From Effrenium voratum (Eukaryota > Sar > Dinophyceae > Suessiales > Symbiodiniaceae), in assembly GCA_963377175.1 (NCBI GenBank), contig CAUJNA010003771.1:2697587-2761586 (forward strand): a stretch of DNA of 64,000 nucleotides, given 5' to 3'. A program made the translations under genes and the position numbers. A model generated the notes under the pieces. It ran no database searches. It was not told the origin of the DNA and worked only from the letters and a program-made list of their open reading frames with translations. This document shows positions 62,989 to 64,000 of the stretch, one piece after another (within the stretch, counting starts at the first letter, position 1; each line of letters opens with the position of its first letter).

Positions 62989-63306
62989 ATGGCCGATCTG
63001 CCTCGTTGGATCGATGACGCACGCTTGGACTCTGCAGCGATGATTTCAGCCTTTGAGGCGTTCTGTGCCCGGGAGCCCGCGCAAGTTGGGCAGTTTCAAG
63101 ATCTGTTTCTTATCATCCATAGATGTCCCTGGGGAAGTAGTGCGCCAGGGTGGCGCTTGCCCACGCAAGCCTGTGAAGCGCTGACTTGCAGACGTTGTCA
63201 AACTGGTGCTGGCGGGTATCAGTTCCGCTGGTGGCACGCAGCATGGGAAAATGACTACAATAGACTGCGCAGGCCTGGCGCGTGGCGGATGAGGCAACAA
63301 GAATAA
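62989..63306 (+). CDS. 105-aa accessory protein (copy B)
   Basis: Identical protein to 47049-47366. The only nearby amino-acid difference lies in the open frame upstream of this ATG, which supports 62989 as the true start. One CxxC site and a Trp/Arg-rich end. Function unknown. Confidence 0.55.
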   Translation: MADLPRWIDDARLDSAAMISAFEAFCAREPAQVGQFQDLFLIIHRCPWGSSAPGWRLPTQACEALTCRRCQTGAGGYQFRWWHAAWENDYNRLRRPGAWRMRQQE

Positions 63307-63852
63307 GTCTGCGAGAGCTACCGCTGCCAGCGCGTGTGTCTTTTCTGACTGCGCGACTGGCGGCTACTGTTCCACCGACATCGAGACGGCGCGCATTGGA
63401 AAAGCACACGGCGGGCCTGTGCAGTTCTGTCGTGTCTGTGCTGGGCATACGCTAGGCAGCAAACATAGGCATATGTACTGTTTGCGCTTGCTCAAAATCT
63501 GTGGTGCTTTTGGTTTGTCAACGCTTGGAAAACGTCAGCATGATAGGAAGGGAGCACGGAGCATGTCATGCCCTACCAAAGGAAGTCTTTGTAAGGCCAA
63601 AAATAGATGGTAGAGACACGCATGTTGGCACTCTCGCGACGGCACCTGTTTTTTTTGGCTTACTCTCTGCTTGCAGCCTTTTTTCGGCATGAGTCCATCA
63701 TGGCAACATTATGATGGTTAGCATTTAAGAGCCCACACTTCAAGAGCACACACTGCACATTATGTCACGATGTTCCACGAGCACACACTTCTACACACTC
63801 CACTAGTTGTCTGGCGCGGCTTTTCTGCCCGCCTGACATTGCGCCCTTTGCA
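63307..63852. other. Spacer of copy B before the RPA-like gene
   Basis: Same as 47367-47911, with hairpins near 63327-63360 and 63807-63838. No supported gene. Confidence 0.5.
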
Positions 63853-64000
63853 ATGCTCGGTGAAGCTGCTTCGTTTTTTTCCCGATCGACGTCAGGTACT
63901 AATGCAGCTGCTGAGAAAAAGCCTATGGCGATACAGCCACACGAGTTGTCCAAGGGAAGCAAGCTCGGAGCCGACCGACGTCTCGTGGGCCGCTTGGTGG
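63853..64000 (+). CDS. RPA1-like gene, 5' end of copy B (cut by window end)
   Basis: ATG 63853 corresponds to 47912 in copy A. The first 49 codons (for example MAIQPHELSKGSKLGADRRL, then the start of the OB-fold) are the same as copy A. The window ends before the positions where copy A changes frame, so whether copy B is intact cannot be judged here. Confidence 0.6.
   Translation, partial: MLGEAASFFSRSTSGTNAAAEKKPMAIQPHELSKGSKLGADRRLVGRLV

Noticed and set aside
1..64000. CRISPR array, bacterial operons, tRNA or rRNA genes, dinoflagellate spliced-leader gene
   Set aside because: No regularly spaced identical repeats with unique spacers, no closely packed frames with ribosome binding sites, and no recognisable tRNA, rRNA or spliced-leader sequence were found by eye.

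Overview
The window looks like nuclear DNA of a eukaryote. A dinoflagellate or related alveolate is my best guess, at low confidence. The left 34.5 kb has sparse short exons with ordinary GT...AG borders, many short inverted-repeat elements, long G/C homopolymers and many microsatellites. The right 29 kb is dominated by a giant Helitron-like rolling-circle transposon present as two head-to-tail copies. I see no bacterial operon structure, rRNA, convincing tRNA or CRISPR array.

Layout. From 1 to about 34.5 kb is host-type sequence. The best supported gene is a plus-strand spliced model at 30383-31543, four exons with matching phases and probably more downstream at 32959-33095. Other isolated candidate exons lie at 11050-11186, 16447-16609, 17301-17420, 21186-21284, 21706-21831, 22851-23005, 26840-27076 and 28995-29200. 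Between them lie foldback elements (11781-11920, 32566-32830), a dispersed terminal-inverted-repeat family, tandem repeats (12413-12483, 33797-34306) and simple repeats.

From about 34.8 to 50.5 kb is element copy A. It holds a single frame of about 3,095 residues with tandem helical repeats, a zinc-finger/DUF6570-like part, Helitron_like_N, an HUH Rep nuclease and a PIF1 helicase. The helicase continues in a second frame. A complete endonuclease/exonuclease/phosphatase domain with TDP2-like (5'-tyrosyl-DNA phosphodiesterase) motifs sits between the HUH motif and the catalytic-tyrosine motif of Rep. Two small cysteine-containing proteins (132 and 105 aa) and a frame-broken RPA1-like gene follow. 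A 100-N gap at 50661-50760 separates this from copy B (50761-64000, cut by the window end). In copy B the Rep/helicase gene is broken many times, while the two small proteins are intact and identical to copy A.

The most striking signal is a family of about 30 short hairpins per copy, spread through the element's coding and untranslated parts, all in the same orientation. Each has a TTTTCT loop, an inner stem GNC/GN'C in which N and N' covary through all four base pairs, one bulged C or T, and outer arms that differ from site to site but remain complementary within each site. They sit just before start codons, just after stop codons, and in frame inside the large protein. I saw none in the left 34 kb. 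They resemble in concept the coding palindromic elements of Rickettsia, and I do not recognise a described eukaryotic counterpart.

How the parts may work together (inference): HUH Rep cuts and becomes linked to the 5' DNA end through tyrosine, the PIF1 helicase unwinds, the RPA-like protein coats single strands, and the nested TDP2-like domain could remove the 5'-phosphotyrosyl bond that Rep itself makes.
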